Positions 24,910 to 33,852 of a stretch of DNA of 52,140 nucleotides are shown here, one piece after another (position 1 is the first letter of the stretch; each line of letters opens with the position of its first letter). The notes beneath the pieces were generated by a model. That model did no database searches, was not told the DNA's origin, and saw only the letters and a program-made list of their open reading frames with translations. Source of the DNA: CAYTTR01 sp964440805 (GTDB lineage: Bacteria > Acidobacteriota > Aminicenantia > Aminicenantales > Aminicenantaceae). The DNA lies in contig CAYTTR010000017.1 in assembly GCA_964440805.1 (NCBI GenBank), forward strand, positions 1 through 52,140, written 5' to 3'. Both the position numbers and the translations under genes were made by a program.

Positions 24910-26250
24910 ATGAGAAAAAGTTTAAGTGTATTTTCTTTGCTGCTGATACTGGTCTTGCTGTCCGGCCATAATTCATTTGCCAATACAGAAGATACTTCGG
25001 ATTTCATTATCACAACTCCTGAACTAACTTCATCTCCTGTAACTGACAACGAACCAAATAATACCCCCGGGCAGGCTACATCTGTCCAGAAGGAGTTCAC
25101 TCTTGATAAGCTTCTCAGCCTGGCTCTTAAACAAAATCCAACCCTGCAGGCGAGGCGAAACCAAACCCTGGCCGAAGAAGATGCCTATAAAACCCTTCGA
25201 AAACTGCCCAATCCCTCAATAGCCCTGGAAAAAGGCCGGGGAGAAAGTTTTGATGGAGATATAAGTAGGGATATTCAAGGGCTGACTTTAAGCCAGGTCA
25301 TAAAGAATCCTGTTAGCTGGCATTTCCGGGTGGAAGCAGCAGAAAAAGGATGGCAGGCAGCCAGCGAATTATATCGCCTAACTGAATTGGAACTTATTTG
25401 CCAGATAAAACAGAAATGTTATTCCATCTGGCTTCTTCGAAATAAAAGGAATTTATCGGAAAAAAAGACCGCCTCCATCAAGCAGATGAGCCAACTCATC
25501 CGGAAACGAGCTGAATTAGGAGAAGTCAAGCCCCTGGATGCTCTTAAACTCCAGGTTGAATTCCTGCTTGCCCGGAACGAATTAAAAGAAATGGAAACAG
25601 AGCTGCAAATTGCCCGGGATCAACTGAATGAATTTCTGGGCGGCCTTCTTCCTTCAGAATTCACCATAAAGGGAGATCTAAAGTTTTTCCCTTCTTTACT
25701 TGAAGAAAATCAAATGGTTAATAAAGCCCTCTTAGCCCATCCCTTGATCAAAGAAAAAGAAAGCAGAGTGGCTCAAATTGAAAACCACCTGGCAGCAGAA
25801 AAGTGGTCTCGCTTACCTGATTTAGAACTTTCTGCTTTTTCCAGAAAAGAGCTCCACGGGAAAATCAGCGGCTTTGGACTTTCACTCGATCTTCCCCTTT
25901 GGAATCTAAAATCTAAGGAAATTTCAAGGGCTGAAAACCTTTTGCAGGTTGAAAAAAAAGAATTGGAAGCTTTGCGGCTCAATCTAATTTCCAGAGTCGA
26001 AACAGAACTTCGCCGCCTCAATCTATCCGAAGAGACAATCCTGGTTTTCCAGGAAGGACTGCTGAAACAAGCTGAGGCAAGCCTTGATATTGCTGAAATT
26101 AGCTACCAGGAAGGAGAAATTTCCCTGCTCGAATTCCTTGATGCCCAAAGAACATTTTATACAATTCTTAACGACTACCAGGATGCTCTTTTCAGATGGA
26201 ATGCCAACAGAGCCGCCCTGGAAAAAACTATCGGGGAAAAATTAGAATGA
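24910..26250 (+). CDS. TolC family outer-membrane factor 2 (CusC/CzcC-like)
   Basis: 446 residues with a signal peptide (residues 5-25) and an acidic, Thr/Pro-rich linker before the domain starting TLDKLLSLALKQNPTLQARRNQ. The outer-membrane efflux repeats follow, with LDALKLQVEFLLARNELKEME and a C-terminal LLEFLDAQRTFYTILNDYQDALF motif. Its position directly before the CusB-like adaptor (ATGA overlap) shows it is the duct of the RND pump. AAAGGAG precedes the ATG. Confidence 0.88.
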   Translation: MRKSLSVFSLLLILVLLSGHNSFANTEDTSDFIITTPELTSSPVTDNEPNNTPGQATSVQKEFTLDKLLSLALKQNPTLQARRNQTLAEEDAYKTLRKLPNPSIALEKGRGESFDGDISRDIQGLTLSQVIKNPVSWHFRVEAAEKGWQAASELYRLTELELICQIKQKCYSIWLLRNKRNLSEKKTASIKQMSQLIRKRAELGEVKPLDALKLQVEFLLARNELKEMETELQIARDQLNEFLGGLLPSEFTIKGDLKFFPSLLEENQMVNKALLAHPLIKEKESRVAQIENHLAAEKWSRLPDLELSAFSRKELHGKISGFGLSLDLPLWNLKSKEISRAENLLQVEKKELEALRLNLISRVETELRRLNLSEETILVFQEGLLKQAEASLDIAEISYQEGEISLLEFLDAQRTFYTILNDYQDALFRWNANRAALEKTIGEKLE

Positions 26251-27482
26251 AAAAATATTTTTTACTTATTCTGGCTGTTATCTTGACCTTTTGTTCTCCC
26301 CAGAAGGAGGCCATCAAAGATGCCAAGGGGGAAACTGCTCATGTCCATCAGTCTGAGGCCGTTTCAGACCATGAGCATGAAATCATTCACCTTTCGGCTG
26401 AAAAAATTCGAGCATGGAAAATCCGGGTGGCCAGGACAAGAAAAACACCCGCTATCCGTATAACTACCCTTTCCGGTATTTTATCTCTAAATCTCAACCA
26501 GACAAGCTACATATCTCCATTTGTTACTGGTAAAGTGGCTTCGCTGGCAACAGATCTTGGCCGGAAAGTGGTGAAGGGCCAGGTTCTTTTAACCCTTAAT
26601 TCACCGGAATACGCCCAGGCTCAGGCTGATTTCCTTCAAGCCCGGGCCAGGTTAAACTTGAGCCGGCAAGAATTTGAACGGGCCCAGCGTCTTTTTGAAA
26701 AACAGGCCATTGAAGAAAAGGAATACCTGCGCCGGAAAGCAGAACATGAAAAATTAGCCACTGAATACGGAACCCTCGAATCAATTCTCCATTCCTACGG
26801 ACTGGATCACAGTCAAATAGAGAAGCTCATCCAGAATTGTGAAAATCTCAAGGAAGGAGAGGCTCTCTGCCAGATAACTGATCCCTATATCCCACTTTAT
26901 TCTCCTCTCTCTGGAACTGTAATTTTTCGCCAGGTTGTCCTCGGGGAACATGTAAATCCAGAACAAACTTTGCTGACCGTATCGGATCTTTCCCGGCTGT
27001 GGGTTATTCTTGACGCCTATGAAAAAGACCTTCCCTATATCCAAGAGAAAGCTGAAATAATTATCCGCGCGGCCCTTTATCCGGACAAGGATTTTTTAGG
27101 GAAAATAGATACTATTGGCGATATGATTGACCAGAAGCTTCGAACAGTAAAAATCAGAGCGGATGTTGACAACAGTCTGGGTTTACTTAAACCAAATATG
27201 TACATTCAAGCTGTTATTAAGGATGAAGACCCAAACAAACTCATTATCACTCTTCCCGAAGAAGCAGTCCAATCTCTTAACGGGGAAAAAATTGTTTTCG
27301 TGGAAGAAGCATCAGGTGAATTTTCAGTACGCCATGTGGAAGTGGGGGAACAGGTAGAAAATGAACGAATAATCATAACAGGACTTGGAGAAGGGGAGAA
27401 AGTAGTAGTAGAGGGCGCTTTCAGCTTGAAAGCAGAGTTGACCAAGGAAACCTTCGGACATCAACATGTACATTCTCCTTAA
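26247..27482 (+). CDS. CusB/CzcB-like efflux RND periplasmic adaptor, lipoprotein
   Basis: 411 residues from the ATG at 26247, which overlaps the previous stop as ATGA; a longer frame starts at 26196 but lacks a signal. The signal ends LTFCSP with a lipobox-like Cys near residue 16. A His-rich linker (HVHQSEAVSDHEHEIIH) and a His-rich tail (GHQHVHSP) suggest metal binding. The adaptor fold is shown by SPFVTGKVASLATDLGRKVVKGQ, a coiled coil (about 125-185) and YSPLSGTVIFRQVVLGEHV. It would link the CusA-like pump to the TolC-like protein. Confidence 0.88.
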   Translation: MKKYFLLILAVILTFCSPQKEAIKDAKGETAHVHQSEAVSDHEHEIIHLSAEKIRAWKIRVARTRKTPAIRITTLSGILSLNLNQTSYISPFVTGKVASLATDLGRKVVKGQVLLTLNSPEYAQAQADFLQARARLNLSRQEFERAQRLFEKQAIEEKEYLRRKAEHEKLATEYGTLESILHSYGLDHSQIEKLIQNCENLKEGEALCQITDPYIPLYSPLSGTVIFRQVVLGEHVNPEQTLLTVSDLSRLWVILDAYEKDLPYIQEKAEIIIRAALYPDKDFLGKIDTIGDMIDQKLRTVKIRADVDNSLGLLKPNMYIQAVIKDEDPNKLIITLPEEAVQSLNGEKIVFVEEASGEFSVRHVEVGEQVENERIIITGLGEGEKVVVEGAFSLKAELTKETFGHQHVHSP

Positions 27483-27523
27483 ATTTCAGGAAGTGCTTAT
27501 TTTAAATTCGGTGGACCGGGAAT

Positions 27524-30500
27524 ATGATCAGACAAATCATTAACTTCTCCTTGAAACACAGGCTTTTTATCCTCCTGGCCACTCTTCTGGCGGGAGTTTC
27601 CGGTATCATCGCCTACCAAAATCTCCCTCTAGACGTTTTCCCTGATCCCTCGCCCCCTCTGGTTCAGGTCTTCACAGAAGCAGAAGGGATGGCTCCTGAA
27701 GAAGTTGAACGCCTTATTTCTTATCCTGTAGAGACAGCCATGTTCGGTATCCCCAGAGTAAAAAATATCCGCTCTGTCTCCACTTTCGCCCTCTCTATAG
27801 TCAATATATACTTCGAAGATAAGGCCGATATCTACTGGGCCCGGCAACTTGTTTCGCAGAGGCTACACGAGGTCCGAAGTTCCTTGCCAGCCCAGGCAGA
27901 AGAGCCTGTGCTGGGACCGATTGCTACCGGACTTGGACTAGTCTATCTTTATTATCTTGAAGGCAATGGGTACTCCCTCATGGAACTTCGTACTCTCCAG
28001 GATTGGCTCGTAAAATACGAGCTAAAATCAATCCCGGATGTCTCACATGTTCTCAGTATCGGCGGCGATATCAAACAGTACCAGATCCTGGTAAATCCCC
28101 AATTTCTTCTAAAATATGATTTAACCCTGTCAGATGTAATGACTGCGGTTAAGAAAAACAACCAGAACACAGGAGCCAGTTTCATAACCAGGGGGAAAGA
28201 AGAATATATAGTCAGGAGCGTGGGACTAATTCAAACTGTTCAAGATCTGGAAAACATCGTTTTAACTTCTTTTTCAGGGACTCCTGTTTATCTTAAAAAT
28301 GTCGCCCAGGTCCAGGTGCTTCCGGCTGTAAAAAGAGGCGCCGCCTTGGCCAACGGAGAGGGAGAAAAAGTTGCCGGAATGATCCTCAAGCTTTTCGGCA
28401 CCAATACTGCCAGGGTAATCAGGGATATAGAAGAAAGAATATCTCTTCTAAACAACTCCCTGCCGCCTGGGGTTAAAATCATTCCTTTTTATAATCAAGC
28501 CTCTTTTGTCAAGAAATGCTTTGCCACAGTCTCCTCTAATCTTGGCCTGGGAATCATCCTGGTTATAGCTGTTTTATTTTTATTCATGGGCAGGTTTTCC
28601 ACAGCCCTTATTGCCGTCCTCTCCCTCCCTTTTTCCATCCTCTTTTCTTTTATTCTGATGAACCGGTTTAATCTATCTGCGGATCTAATGTCTTTTGGAG
28701 GATTGGCCATAGGGATAGGTTTAATCGCTGATGCTTCCATCATTCTTACTGAAAACATTCAACGCCACCTGCATTCTTCAAAAGAAACTAAGTCTCAGGC
28801 TATTCTGTCAGCCGGCTCAGAAGTAGGCCGTCCTCTGTTTTTCGCCATTTTTATAATAATTGTTGTTTTTCTCCCCATTTTTACCCTAACAGGGATGGAA
28901 GGAATCATGTTCCGCCCCATGGGTTATGCCATTTCCTTTGCCCTTGCCGGCTCACTGTTTTTTGCCTTAATGGCCGCCCCAGCTCTTGCCTCCTATTTCA
29001 TACCACAAAGAAAAAACAAGGCAACAAAGGAGCCTTTTCTGATTCGTCATATAAAAAAAATCTTTCTTACTTTCTTTAGCCGCTGCCAGAAAAACTCCAG
29101 GATTGTCTTTATTGTTACTCTCATCCTTTTCATCAGCGGAATCAGTCTTATTCCCTTCATGGGAAGAGAATACATTCCTTCTCTAAACGAAGGAACTCTT
29201 CATCTGCGGGCCACCTTAGATCCCAATATAAGCCTGGAAGAAACCATTACCGTGGCTACTGCTATCGAAAAAAAGTTGAGAGAAGTTCCTGAAATTTCCG
29301 GTGTTCTTACCCGGATAGGAAGAGGAGAGGTGGGAAGTCATGCTCACTTTGTCAACGATGCCGAAATTCTGATTCAGCTTAAACCCAGGAAGCACAGGAA
29401 TCGTTTTAAATCCCAGGATAAACTCATAGAAGACATCGAAGACAGGCTTGATATTTTCCCCGGACTAAACCTCAACATGACTCAGCCGATTGCTCATAAT
29501 CTTGACGAATTACTCACCGGGGTTAAAGCTCAACTTGCCGTAAAAATATATGGAGAAAATTTCGATATCCTCAAAGATAAAGCCGCCCAGATCAAAGATA
29601 TTCTGGGAGATATCAGGGGAGCAGAAGATCTTCAAATTGAACAATTTACCGGACAGAATCATATTCAGATCAGGATCAACCGTGACCTCATCGCTCGCCA
29701 CGGGATGAATATCAGGGACATCCAGGATACCATTCAGGCTGCCCTGGGAGGAGTTGTTTTGGGACAGGTTTTCGAAGAACAGCGGCGCTTTGATATTTTT
29801 CTCCGTTTTCTGCCTGGTTACAGAAATGATATTAACCAAATGGAAAATCTACTCATCCCACTAAAAGAAGGGGGCCAAATTCCTCTTCAGTCGCTGGCAG
29901 TAATCGAAGAAGTTGTAGGGCCGAGAGTTATCAACAGGGAGGACAACAAACGTTACATTACCATCCAGTGTAATGTCCGGGGAAGAGATATGGGAAGCTT
30001 TGTCTCGGAAGCCAAACAAAAGATCGAACAAAAAGTTTCTCTTCCCGCAGGCTACCTCATAAAATGGGGAGGCCAGTTTGAACTTCAACAGAGCGCCAAC
30101 CGCAGATTGGCCCTTATTATGCCGGTGACTCTTATTATTGTTATCTTTCTTCTTTTTTCCATCTTTTATTCCTTTCAAGAAGTTCTGATCATCCTGATCA
30201 ATATTCCTCTAGCTCTTACTGGAGGATTAATTGCTCTCAAACTTTCCGGACTATATTTAAGCGTTCCAGCTTCCATTGGTTTTATTGCCATTTTTGGAAT
30301 CGCCCTGGAAGATGGCCTGGTCCTTCTATCCTCTTTTCATGACCGTTTATCGCGGGGATTACCTCTCGAAAGTGCTGTTTTTCAAGGGATCAGCCTTAAG
30401 CTCAGGCCTGTTTTAATGACTACATTCACCACTATCTTCGGAATTCTTCCTCTTTTGCTCGCTCAAGGCCCCGGGGCAGAAGTCCAAAGACCTTTGGCCA

Positions 30501-30622
30501 CAGTAGTAGTGGGTAGTTTGGTGACCTCTACTCTGGTCACCCTAATTGTTCTTCCCCTTGTTTATTCTGCAATTAAGAAAAAAGGTTATCTTTCTTTTAA
30601 TAAGGACTTGTCTAAAGAATAG
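27524..30622 (+). CDS. CusA/CzcA-like RND efflux pump
   Basis: 1032 residues, the normal RND length, with 12 predicted membrane helices and two large periplasmic loops. Start (SLKHRLFILLATLL), DVFPDPSPPLVQVFTEAEG and EEVERLISYPVE are family marks. In helix 4 the motif runs GIGLIADASIILTEN: D403 and E410 match the proton-relay residues of CzcA, but the position of the first Asp of DFGIIVD is G397. This argues for a less typical heavy-metal pump or a different substrate. The His-rich adaptor upstream still points to metal ions. It is the last gene of the efflux series. Confidence 0.88.
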   Translation: MIRQIINFSLKHRLFILLATLLAGVSGIIAYQNLPLDVFPDPSPPLVQVFTEAEGMAPEEVERLISYPVETAMFGIPRVKNIRSVSTFALSIVNIYFEDKADIYWARQLVSQRLHEVRSSLPAQAEEPVLGPIATGLGLVYLYYLEGNGYSLMELRTLQDWLVKYELKSIPDVSHVLSIGGDIKQYQILVNPQFLLKYDLTLSDVMTAVKKNNQNTGASFITRGKEEYIVRSVGLIQTVQDLENIVLTSFSGTPVYLKNVAQVQVLPAVKRGAALANGEGEKVAGMILKLFGTNTARVIRDIEERISLLNNSLPPGVKIIPFYNQASFVKKCFATVSSNLGLGIILVIAVLFLFMGRFSTALIAVLSLPFSILFSFILMNRFNLSADLMSFGGLAIGIGLIADASIILTENIQRHLHSSKETKSQAILSAGSEVGRPLFFAIFIIIVVFLPIFTLTGMEGIMFRPMGYAISFALAGSLFFALMAAPALASYFIPQRKNKATKEPFLIRHIKKIFLTFFSRCQKNSRIVFIVTLILFISGISLIPFMGREYIPSLNEGTLHLRATLDPNISLEETITVATAIEKKLREVPEISGVLTRIGRGEVGSHAHFVNDAEILIQLKPRKHRNRFKSQDKLIEDIEDRLDIFPGLNLNMTQPIAHNLDELLTGVKAQLAVKIYGENFDILKDKAAQIKDILGDIRGAEDLQIEQFTGQNHIQIRINRDLIARHGMNIRDIQDTIQAALGGVVLGQVFEEQRRFDIFLRFLPGYRNDINQMENLLIPLKEGGQIPLQSLAVIEEVVGPRVINREDNKRYITIQCNVRGRDMGSFVSEAKQKIEQKVSLPAGYLIKWGGQFELQQSANRRLALIMPVTLIIVIFLLFSIFYSFQEVLIILINIPLALTGGLIALKLSGLYLSVPASIGFIAIFGIALEDGLVLLSSFHDRLSRGLPLESAVFQGISLKLRPVLMTTFTTIFGILPLLLAQGPGAEVQRPLATVVVGSLVTSTLVTLIVLPLVYSAIKKKGYLSFNKDLSKE

Positions 30623-30781
30623 AGGGTATCCTTCCTGTATGGCCTCCTCTCTCCTCTCATAAATTTTAGAAATGTATCCATGAATTCAGCAACAGTTGAA
30701 AAAATCCCCGAATAATGTTAATTTTAAATTACATAAATTATCCGTAGTCCCTTACGATAATGATTCAAGGAGACCAGAACT

Positions 30782-31147
30782 ATGAACAGAAAACTTATTC
30801 GTCCCAATCTCTCTGAAATAAAAGAGAAAATGAAGAACGAACCTGCCAAAAAAAGGTTCCATCCCCCCTATGACACACACGCCGAATCATACTATTACCT
30901 TAAACAAATGCATAAAAAGACTCCTATGATGGTGGTTTTCTCTGATGGTGAAAAAGTGGAAGGACACATTGAATGGTATGACCGTAACTGCATTAAGCTC
31001 CACCGGCAAAAATCTCCTAACATGTTGATATTCAAGCAAAACATCAAATATCTTTACAAGATTGAAGATGAAAAAAAAGAAAAAAAGCAGCCACCCAGGA
31101 AAAAGGTTGTGGCTAAGGAAAAAACAGGCACAAAGAAAATAAAATGA
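30782..31147 (+). CDS. Hfq-like Sm-fold RNA-binding protein
   Basis: 121 residues. The middle part (about 37-97) aligns with Hfq: LKQMHKKTPMMVVFSDGEKVEG is Sm1-like and MLIFKQNIKYLYK is Sm2-like. The Hfq signature YKH is FKQ here, and the N-terminal Gln/Asp of the proximal RNA site is not evident. An N-terminal basic extension of about 35 residues and a very Lys-rich tail (KKEKKQPPRKK, then KEKTGTKKIK) are added. It probably binds RNA as a ring; whether it works with small RNAs is unknown. CAAGGAGACC precedes the ATG, and the stop overlaps pdxA by 4 bases. Confidence 0.7.
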   Translation: MNRKLIRPNLSEIKEKMKNEPAKKRFHPPYDTHAESYYYLKQMHKKTPMMVVFSDGEKVEGHIEWYDRNCIKLHRQKSPNMLIFKQNIKYLYKIEDEKKEKKQPPRKKVVAKEKTGTKKIK

Positions 31148-32133
31148 ATCTTCCCCGGATCGGGATTTCCCTTGGAGATCCCGGAGGCATCGGGCCGGAG
31201 GTCATCCTCAAAGCCCTTAAAAACAAAGCCGCTCTTCCTCTGGCATCTTATGTTCTTTTTGGCTCTTTATGGCTTGTGCAGGAATGGAATCAAAGGCTTG
31301 GAATAAAATTCTCTTTTACAAAAGAAGAATCAGACACCCAACCAAATATTGCTTCCGTTTCTCTACATGAAGTCGAATTTCCTCTGTTCACACTCAAGCC
31401 CGGAATCCCCGATAGGAACAACGGCAAGGCTTCTTTTCTCTATTTTAAAAAAGCCCTCGAACAAGCTCAAAAGGGAAATCTCCAGGCAGTGGTTACAGCT
31501 CCTGTGGCCAAGCGTTCCTGGTCACTGGCGGATGTAAAATGGGCAGGACATACTGATTACCTGTCTCAGCTTTATCCTCACGCCATCATGTTTTTCTGGT
31601 CCAAATCTCTGAAAGTTGCCTTGTTCAGTCACCATGTATCCCTGCAACAGGCTCTAAAAAAAATCACCAGGAAAAATCTTTTAGATTTTATTCAAAATCT
31701 TCATGCATCTCTAAAAAAAGCAGGTAAAAAGAACTTTCATTTTTTTGTCGCTGGCCTTAATCCTCATGGAGGAGAGGAGGGCCTTCTGGGGAAGGAAGAA
31801 TCTGAGACTATTCTTCCGGCCATACAAATGGCTAAAAAAACAGGCATCCCTGTCAGCGGCCCACATGTGCCGGATGTTATTTTTAGAACCGCCCTCAATC
31901 AGGAAGACAAAATAGTTATTGCCCTCTATCATGACCAGGGACTCATTCCTTTTAAGCTGGCTGCTTTTGAAAACGGTGTCAATGTCACCTTAGGCCTTCC
32001 TTTTATCCGGACTTCTCCGGATCACGGAACAGCCTTTGATATTGCCGGCCAAGGGACGGCCAGCCAAGAAAGCATGGTTGAGGCTCTAAAATTAGCCTGG
32101 GATTTCATTTCTTCATCAAAAAAAGAGGGATAA
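31144..32133 (+). CDS. pdxA: 4-hydroxythreonine-4-phosphate dehydrogenase
   Basis: 329 residues. Start IGISLGDPGGIGPEVILKAL is the family opening; VTAPVAKRSW, GHTDYLS, GLNPHGGEEGLLGKEE and the metal region DQGLIPFKLAAFENGVNVTLGLPFIRTSPDHGTA are present. It carries out the NAD-dependent oxidation in pyridoxal phosphate synthesis. A related use in sugar or aromatic acid catabolism cannot be excluded because no other pdx gene is adjacent. It overlaps the Hfq-like gene by 4 bases. Confidence 0.93.
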   Translation: MNLPRIGISLGDPGGIGPEVILKALKNKAALPLASYVLFGSLWLVQEWNQRLGIKFSFTKEESDTQPNIASVSLHEVEFPLFTLKPGIPDRNNGKASFLYFKKALEQAQKGNLQAVVTAPVAKRSWSLADVKWAGHTDYLSQLYPHAIMFFWSKSLKVALFSHHVSLQQALKKITRKNLLDFIQNLHASLKKAGKKNFHFFVAGLNPHGGEEGLLGKEESETILPAIQMAKKTGIPVSGPHVPDVIFRTALNQEDKIVIALYHDQGLIPFKLAAFENGVNVTLGLPFIRTSPDHGTAFDIAGQGTASQESMVEALKLAWDFISSSKKEG

Positions 32134-32156
32134 TTGTCTTGATTTTTTTAAAAAAA

Positions 32157-32185
32157 GTAAAAAGAGTCTCCTCTTTTACATTTTT
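32157..32185 (+). terminator. Rho-independent terminator after pdxA
   Basis: GTAAAAAGAG (32157-32166) pairs with CTCTTTTAC (32171-32179) around TCTC, followed by ATTTTT. The stem is AU-rich with one bulge, so it is only moderately strong. Confidence 0.5.
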
Positions 32186-32208
32186 CTAGAGTGAAAATAG
32201 TTAATGAG

Positions 32209-32564
32209 AAAGCATCAGGCATGCCCTCCGCTTTACTTCGGCGCTTTTTCGCCATTCTCTCACCTCTCTCTCGGCGGCTGGGTAACTCCTTCTTAATCAG
32301 CCTGAATCATTCATAAAAAAGGCCGATGACTTTTCTGCAACAAAAAGCAATAAGATAATAAATGAAGTTTCTTATGGCGTACGTAGAGAATTTAAACTTC
32401 TTATACTTATTCATTAGATTTTATCTAAATATCGGCCTTTTTTATGAATGGTTCAGGTTGGGCGTGCTTAATGCATACTGGCCGTCCGACAAAATCGGAT
32501 TCCCTCGAATCGCGGTTCGAGAAGGATAGATCCTCAATGTCGCTCCGGGCAACCCTGATGCTTT
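32209..32564. repeat. Nested inverted-repeat element, 356 bp
   Basis: Outer arms 32209-32226 and 32547-32564 are complementary at 16 of 18 positions. Inner arms 32301-32327 and 32431-32457 are complementary at 26 of 27, and the one mismatch is a G-U pair if the plus strand is transcribed. Between the arms are small perfect hairpins: GGCG-CTTTTT-CGCC (32240-32253), TCCGA-CAAAA-TCGGA (32485-32499) and CTCGAA-TCGCGG-TTCGAG (32504-32521). It could be a MITE-like element or a structured noncoding RNA. Confidence 0.6.
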
Positions 32565-32601
32565 TATATTACTCAAACATGGCCAAACCAAACAAATAAA
32601 A

Positions 32602-33384
32602 ATGAAAATATGTACCTACAACATCAATTCCATCAAAGCAAGACTGGAACTCCTTCTGGGCTGGCTGAATAAAAGAGAGAATGATATCGATATTCTTTGC
32701 CTTCAAGAATTAAAAACCGTTACCGATGATTTCCCTCTTCAACCTTTCCGGAAACTGGGATACAAATGCGAAATCATTGGCCAAAAAGCCTATAACGGAG
32801 TGGCTGTCTGTTCAAAGCCGGCTCCTCTTACCTCGCACCAAGGCTTTGGAGATGAATTTTGGGACAAACAGAGCCGCCTAATATCCGTCAAGTTCCCCGG
32901 CTTTGATATTATAAATATTTATGCCCCCCATGGAGGAGAAAGAAAGACAGAAAAATGGCAGTATAAAATAGATTGGTATAACCGCCTAATTGAACACCTA
33001 AAAAAAAATTATTCGCCGGAACAACCTCTTATTCTGGTAGGAGATTTTAATGTCGCCCATACAGACCAAGATGTATATTCTCCAGAATTCCTGCATGACT
33101 CAATCGGGACTATGATTGAAGAAAGAGAAGCCTTTGAGGAACTGCTTTCCTTGGAACTGGTGGATGTATTCCGCTTTCTTCATCCGAAAGAGAAAATATT
33201 TACCTGGTGGGACTACAAAGGCGGAGCCATTTGGAAAAACCAGGGAATGAGAATTGACTATATACTATGCACAAAACCACTAACTGTTTTCTTGAAAGAA
33301 TGCTCTGTTGATCTTTGGCCGAGAAAACGCCGCAAACCTACCCCTTCTGATCATGCCCCTTTAGTTTCTACCTGGGAGTTCTAA
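32602..33384 (+). CDS. xthA: Exodeoxyribonuclease III (AP endonuclease)
   Basis: 260 residues of the exonuclease/endonuclease/phosphatase fold. Catalytic motifs are all present: YNINSIKARL, the metal-binding Glu in LCLQELK, VGDFNVAHTDQDVYSPE and the final SDHAPL. It cuts DNA at abasic sites and removes 3' blocks in base-excision repair. No clear ribosome site is seen before the ATG. It is convergent with smpB and shares a bidirectional terminator with it. Confidence 0.94.
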   Translation: MKICTYNINSIKARLELLLGWLNKRENDIDILCLQELKTVTDDFPLQPFRKLGYKCEIIGQKAYNGVAVCSKPAPLTSHQGFGDEFWDKQSRLISVKFPGFDIINIYAPHGGERKTEKWQYKIDWYNRLIEHLKKNYSPEQPLILVGDFNVAHTDQDVYSPEFLHDSIGTMIEEREAFEELLSLELVDVFRFLHPKEKIFTWWDYKGGAIWKNQGMRIDYILCTKPLTVFLKECSVDLWPRKRRKPTPSDHAPLVSTWEF

Positions 33385-33390
33385 TCAAAA

Positions 33391-33417
33391 AAAGAAGTCA
33401 ACCTACTTCCATTTTTT
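33391..33417. terminator. Bidirectional terminator between xthA and smpB
   Basis: GAAGT (33394-33398) pairs with ACTTC (33405-33409) around CAACCT. A-runs lie on the left and TTTTTTT on the right, so the hairpin has a U-tail on either strand. It overlaps the smpB stop codon. Confidence 0.6.
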
Positions 33418-33852
33418 TAACTCTGCTCTCAATTCCCGTTCTCTGTCTCTTTCCCGGATCACCTCTCTTTTTTGATAGGCTTTTTTCCCTTTGGCCAGAG
33501 CTATTTCCAGCTTGACTCGCCCCTTATCGTTTAGAAAAACCTTGGTAGGTACTAAGGTAAGTCCTTTTTCTGTTGTTTTGCCGGTCAGTCTTTTAATCTC
33601 CCTCCGGTGGAGGAGAAGTTTTCTTTCTCTCATTGGTTCATGATTAAATTGATTGGCTGCTTCATAGGGGCTGATATGACAATTAATGAGGAAAACCTCA
33701 CCGTCTTTGATTTCGGCATAACTTTCTTTAAGGCTGATGCGTCCTTCACGTATGGATTTGACCTCTGAGCCCAAGAGAGCAATTCCGGCCTCGTAGGTCT
33801 CAATTATTTCATAATCAAAAAAGGCTTTCTTATTGGTAGCGACTATTTTCAT
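33403..33852 (-). CDS. smpB: SsrA-binding protein SmpB
   Basis: 149 residues from the ATG at 33852 (MKIVATNKKAFFDYEI), the natural N-terminus; a longer frame begins at 33885 inside the upstream gene. GSEVKSIREGRISLKESYAEIKDGE, the LTLVPTKVFLNDKGRVKLEIALAKGKK block and the basic C-terminal tail are typical. It binds tmRNA and brings it to stalled ribosomes. Its start overlaps the end of the CorC-like gene by 23 bases. No ssrA gene was found in this window. Confidence 0.95.
   Translation of the reverse strand: MKIVATNKKAFFDYEIIETYEAGIALLGSEVKSIREGRISLKESYAEIKDGEVFLINCHISPYEAANQFNHEPMRERKLLLHRREIKRLTGKTTEKGLTLVPTKVFLNDKGRVKLEIALAKGKKAYQKREVIRERDRERELRAELKKWK

Larger units (their letters stand above)
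32134..32601. other. 468-base gene-free region with nested inverted repeats
   Basis: Contains a weak terminator (32157-32185) and a structured element at 32209-32564 described separately. No protein-coding frame with a ribosome site was found. A TTCGAG tract near 32516 is not part of a foldable tRNA. Confidence 0.6.

Noticed and set aside
32431..32470. GTTGGGC after a palindrome arm, like an integron attC core site
   Set aside because: The matching RYYYAAC at the other end is missing and there is no integrase or cassette gene nearby.
32504..32521. TTCGAG-containing hairpin resembling a tRNA T-arm
   Set aside because: No acceptor, D or anticodon arms can be drawn around it; it is one of several small hairpins in the inverted-repeat element.
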